Positions 60,897-64,000 of a DNA stretch of 64,000 bases are shown in pieces. Position 1 is the stretch's first letter. The number at the start of each line of letters is the position of its first letter. The DNA is from Steinernema hermaphroditum. Lineage: Eukaryota; Nematoda; Chromadorea; Rhabditida; Steinernematidae. The position numbers and the translations under genes were made by a program. The stretch is taken from assembly GCA_030435675.1 (NCBI GenBank), contig CM059624.1:6472769-6536768 (forward strand), given 5' to 3'. Below the pieces are notes generated by a model. The model worked only from the letters and a program-made list of their open reading frames with translations, had not been told where the DNA came from and ran no database searches.

Positions 60897-61335
60897 ATGG
60901 ATGGACTTGCTGATGCCTCACCCGGCAGTCGTGAAGAAGAGCCCGACTCTACGTCGGAGAAAGAGCCGGATTCTACGCCGGATTTTACGTCGGACTCTAC
61001 GTCGACAGATTTATACAGATTTATTTTGCGATCTCATATTGCTTCACAATGTCGCACCCCAATTTCTACGTCGACACCAACAGAAAACAATGTTACCGTC
61101 CCGGTATTTATTGCTGTTGGTAGTCAGAAACGGAAGGACCGGAGAACGGAATCGGTCTGGCAGTTCTTCGAGCAAGTTGAAAAAGGCGTACGATGCAAGT
61201 AAGTTTCAGCCACCTTGAGCAAAAGTGAACAAGAGTTTTAGAGCTTGCAAATTGGAGTTATCAGGGCGAGTAAGCAGTTCCATGAGGAAGCACCTTAAGA
61301 CAAAACATCCAGCTCTGCACTTAGAACGTTCTTAA
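60897..61335 (+). CDS. BED-type zinc-finger protein encoded by the hAT-like element
   Basis: Exon 1 (60897-61198) starts MDGLADASPGSREEEPDSTS and has several DST-containing acidic repeats. A 43-base intron (GTAAGT...TTTTAG) joins in phase to exon 2 (61242-61335). Together they give SVWQFFEQVEKGVRCKACK, then LSGRVSSSMRKHLKTKHP: the BED finger pattern VWxxF...CxxC...HLxxxHP with both Cys and both His intact. BED fingers bind the ends of hAT elements. Stop TAA at 61333-61335, right after the finger. The protein could bind the array repeats and act as a repressor or co-factor; that is inference. Confidence 0.78.
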
Positions 61336-61473
61336 TCATGAACTTTAAGTTCTTATCCAACTGTTGATACTTTTTACCCGTTTTTGTTGTTGTTACTCAT
61401 TGTTGATTTATATAAAACTGAGGAAGCGAGACCAGAACATTATCACTTTTTAGCTCTCCCGCCGAAATCCGAT

Positions 61474-61690
61474 ATTCGGACTCGTTTAGGACTCGAGACT
61501 CGACGAGTCCGGCGAATTTTTTCGAGTCCGGACTCGGACTCGGACTCGTTTGGAAATCCGAAACGAGTCCGGACTCGGACTCGGACTCGATGGGTTTTTG
61601 GGCATCGAGTCCGGACTCGGACTCGGACTCGTTTGGAAATTCGAAACGAGTCCGGACTCGGACTCGGACTCGATGGGATTTCGGACTCGT
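61474..61690 (+). repeat. Right array of the GAGTCCGGACTCG repeat
   Basis: About 215 bases of the same unit as the left array, with spacers TTTGGAAATCCGAAAC and ATGGGTTTTTGGGCATC. It sits next to the right end of the element. Confidence 0.92.
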
Positions 61691-61702
61691 TCGGCATCAC
61701 TG

Positions 61703-62272
61703 CTCTAAACACATCCCAGCTCTGATTTCTAAGGTAGAGTACCGTCCATTTCCTTTATTGTAACTAGCAGAGCCTCAACTCTGTGCACCTGCAGGCCTAG
61801 GGAAGTTGTCCTTTTCTGAAAACAAAGTCACGCTCAGATATTCAAATTAGACGACGATGCACAAAGTACATCGGCATCGCTGTCTGCCTGTACTGCGCAC
61901 TTTTGGACAAGTGTGCGTTTAACTTTCGCGGAAGGCGGCCTGTGACAAATTTGAGAATTCAAACGTTCTTCGCGCCTTTCCGCCTAGGCTGGCCGCCATC
62001 TCCGCGCGATCTTAGGACACTCTCAGGCGAATGGGGCGCCATACCAGGAGTACTGCTGTCGGGTTTAGGTACTTGTTCGGGAATCACCCAAATGGCGACA
62101 CTTCGTGTTTTCGACAGAAAAGGCTTTTTCGTTTCTCCTAACGACAACCCAATACGGCCGCGCTGCCAGCTTTTCGCTGCGATCTCCCGATCGCCGTTCG
62201 TACTGCTTTTTCGACCACGCATTTCGCAAATTCAGAAATTTAAGGATCCAAATCGATACTCTTTGAGTAGGA
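61703..62272. other. Intergenic region, no gene recognised
   Basis: The plus-strand frame at 61903-62289 has no domain and no splice context. Confidence 0.35.
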
Positions 62273-62484
62273 CTACAGTATGGCTATAGAAGCTCGTTCC
62301 GGGTATTCGCCGTCCGCCTTTGAATTCCTTTGTTTTTGCAGCTAAAGAGGCGCTAATCCGGCGGCGCGCCTCGGAAGAGGGAGTCGAGGAGCGCTCCCCA
62401 CGCTCGAAAACAAAACTCACTTACGTGTGTCGCCGAGAAAAACAGCGCGAAGACGAGAAAAGCGGCCGGAATCGGCGAAGTCAT
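62273..62484 (-). CDS. Candidate short secreted peptide, two exons
   Basis: ATG 62484 encodes a typical signal peptide (MTSPIPAAFLVFALFFSATH) that ends at a strong splice donor (CAC-GTAAGTGAG). An acceptor GCCTCTTTAG near 62341 would add LQKQRNSKADGEYPERASIA, then IL and a TAG at 62273-62275. The result is about 42 residues. The intron (about 85 bases) is longer than usual here. No family recognised; it may be chance. Confidence 0.25.
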
Positions 62485-62771
62485 CGTCGTCTCCTTGTCC
62501 TTCGACTGACTGCGGAGTCGCCGTGGGATCGCCACTGCGAAATCTGGTTCCCCGTGCGCCCCGTCACCGCCTAAAATCGCCTCCGTCGCCCCGAAAGATG
62601 AGCAACTTTGCGTAAACCCTCAAACTGGATTAAGGGACGGCAGCGACCGAACGATACGGCTGGTCCCGCCGCGAAGGGGTGAAATTTAAACCTGCGCGAG
62701 TGAGAGACGCGTCTCGCCCCTCTGGCGCGGATTAGAATCTTCGCTTGCAGATCTCGAGATTCACTGTCTCA

Positions 62772-62783
62772 ATGAAGCGATGA
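62772..62783 (+). promoter_or_regulatory. Minimal upstream ORF overlapping the start codon of the LisH gene
   Basis: ATG AAG CGA TGA, with the TGA overlapping the main ATG at 62780-62782 (ATGA overlap). It could lower initiation or allow reinitiation. A CTTGCAG about 25 bases upstream may be a trans-splice acceptor that leaves this ORF in the mature leader. Confidence 0.35.
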
Positions 62784-64000
62784 CCGACCCGCCGAAGGCT
62801 TCTTCGAGTTCCTCGGACGGATCGGTGGCGGCGGAAGACGCGAAGGAGGTGGACAACGCCGTGGGAGTGCTCGTGCTTGAGTACCTCAGACGAAAAGTAA
62901 GGACATTGTTTTGTGTGAGATTATGAAGTCTCTTCTAGCCTCCCTGAGTGAGATATGTTTGTGGTTGTGATTGTCACACTTCTGGAAGTTCACACTTTCC
63001 ATCACTCACTCCTATTCTGATGCTGTCATGTAGCTGCCCTCACTCAACTCCTTCTTTTCAGTGTCCCAAAACGGCAAGAGCGTTCAAAGAAGAAGTCGAT
63101 TTCCTGAAGACGAGGGAGAAGAACGGAATCCACTCGGCGCTCCAAGGAATGACTCTGGAAAGGGTCGTGTCCGCCCACTTCGGATCGGCCACGCTTCTGC
63201 AGAACTATGCCCGACAGCTCCAGAACCTTTCCTGCGAACTCCTCGCTAAATCATCGGCGTTTTCTCTCCTGGACCCTCTCGAAGCGTGAGTACCCTCATC
63301 GTCTTCCATAGTAGTACTATTTTTTAGCCCGGCGACCTCAAAACGTCATGAGGAACCCTCAGGAAGAGAAGAATCCAGTGAGCTACTTCCGGATCAGTTT
63401 GAAGAAGTCAACTGCGAAGATACCTTCCACAAAGCTGAAGAGACCGCTTCGGCGAAGATCGCTCTGAAGGCGAAAAGGAGTCCAAAGAAGACGGAAAGGG
63501 TCGAGAGGACGGTGGAAGCCCTTCCGAGTGAAAAGGACGCCGCTGCCGGCGACCTTCTGGAAGAACTGATGGCCTACGAGCAGAACTTGAGGGCGATCGA
63601 GAAGGAGAGGCTGAAGAAGAAGAAGCACGAGGAGAGGCTGGGGAAGGAGAAGAAGGCGAAAAAGAACCGGGAGCACCGTAGTTCCTCGAAGCGGCGTCCT
63701 CGAGAGGAAACTCGAGAGGAGAGGGAGGAGAGGGAGAGGAAGGAGGAGGAGGAACGCAGGAAAAAGGCGGAGAACAAGGTAACCATGTGTTCTTAGGGCT
63801 TTCACTGAAGTTTCGTCTTGATTGCAGCGGCTAACGGTGGACTACCAGTACCGATTGTGTGCGAATTTTCCGGCTCTGCGAGCGGAGTCTGCTGATAATT
63901 GTGAGTTTCGGGAGCTATGTCATTTTATGGGTATTATTAATTTGGGGAGATTTCTCTGAGATTTCTTAACACCAACCGAATCTATACAGAATGCACCAAA
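62780..64000 (+). CDS. LisH-domain and charged coiled-coil protein, 5' part
   Basis: ATG 62780 (MTDPPKASSSSSDGSVAAED). Across the first intron (GTAAGG...TTTTCAG, 62899-63060) the frame gives VGVLVLEYLRRKCPKTARAF, a LisH-like dimerisation motif (LVxxYLxxxxxxxTAxxF), at about residues 28-50. Then come KNGIHSALQGMTLERVVSAH and ATLLQNYARQLQNLSCELLA. Exon 3 is Glu/Lys-rich, with KIALKAKRSPKKTERVERTV and a strongly charged helix (EEREERERKEEEERRKKAEN). Exon 4 starts RLTVDYQYRLCANFPALRAE and ends at a donor GTGAGTTTC (63900). The gene runs off the window. LisH proteins often act at centrosomes, microtubules or in chromatin complexes. No orthologue recognised. Confidence 0.72.

Larger units (their letters stand above)
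60389..61702. mobile_element. hAT-like transposon with BED zinc-finger ORF and GAGTCCGGACTCG arrays
   Basis: The element starts CAGTGATGCCGACGAGTCC and ends with the inverse, GGACTCGTTCGGCATCACTG. It is flanked by an identical 8-base direct repeat, CTCTAAAC (60381-60388 and 61703-61710). An 8-base target duplication with CAGTG...CACTG-type ends is the hallmark of the hAT superfamily. Inside each end lies an array of a 13-base palindromic unit, GAGTCCGGACTCG, with interspersed GACTCG hexamers, the two arrays in inverted arrangement. The centre carries a two-exon ORF with a BED zinc finger and no hAT dimerisation domain. At 1314 bases it is too short to encode a full hAT transposase. Confidence 0.87.

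Noticed and set aside
61903..62289. 128-codon plus-strand ORF downstream of the hAT element
   Set aside because: No family, no signal peptide, and composition unlike the coding exons here.

Overview
The window looks like nuclear DNA of a rhabditid nematode. Protein-coding genes are split by many very short introns (mostly 40-50 bases, GT...AG, usually ending in TTTCAG). Codon use in exons is GC-rich, genes are packed on both strands, and several families are nematode-typical (large chemoreceptor families, receptor guanylyl cyclases, acid lipases, an NCL-1/Brat-like TRIM-NHL protein). No bacterial or viral gene was recognised. The genus is unknown; the MxSVP-type protein at 5038 made me think of Steinernema, but only weakly.

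Layout. 1-5.9 kb: 3' end of a probable calcium-activated K+ channel, a chemoreceptor (minus), a lysosomal-type acid lipase, and an intronless F-box-like MxSVP protein. 6-8.7 kb: a DHHC palmitoyltransferase (minus) and an antisense fragment of the lipase gene. 8.7-16.6 kb: four tandem plus-strand chemoreceptor paralogues with the same six-exon layout. 16.7-21.1 kb: two low-complexity Pro-rich proteins on either side of a fold-back Tc1/mariner-like element. 22.9-28.6 kb: a RING/B-box-like protein and a convergent TRIM-NHL protein. 29.4-33.3 kb: RNA-biology genes, namely a GYF-domain protein and a CCDC97 homologue on the minus strand (probable operon), divergent from a WDR74 homologue. 33.4-37.7 kb: a receptor guanylyl cyclase. 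40.5 kb: a small secreted Ser-Gly proteoglycan-like protein. 44.3-47.7 kb: a convergent pair of chemoreceptors of a second family. 48.4-50.5 kb: two small secreted Cys-rich genes around an SH2 protein with a C-terminal membrane anchor. 52.6-55.5 kb: two inverted-repeat elements, one with an ORF and one with a tRNA-like core. 56-58.6 kb: a BTB-BACK protein. 59.2 kb: an unrecognised Pro-rich protein. 60.4-61.7 kb: a hAT-like element with a BED zinc-finger ORF between two arrays of a GAGTCCGGACTCG repeat. 62.8-64 kb: the 5' part of a LisH/coiled-coil protein.

How the parts relate. There is no single multi-gene pathway. Sensory genes (six chemoreceptors, one receptor guanylyl cyclase) dominate. 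Housekeeping genes cluster at 22-33 kb. Gene-poor stretches hold the mobile elements. The strongest leads for something new are the hAT/BED element with perfect 8-base target duplications, the 974-base inverted-repeat element with its own ORF, the inverted-repeat element around a tRNA-like sequence, the single-SH2 membrane protein, and the two Cys-rich genes. Exon joins were made by eye from splice consensus and reading frame, so individual boundaries may be off.
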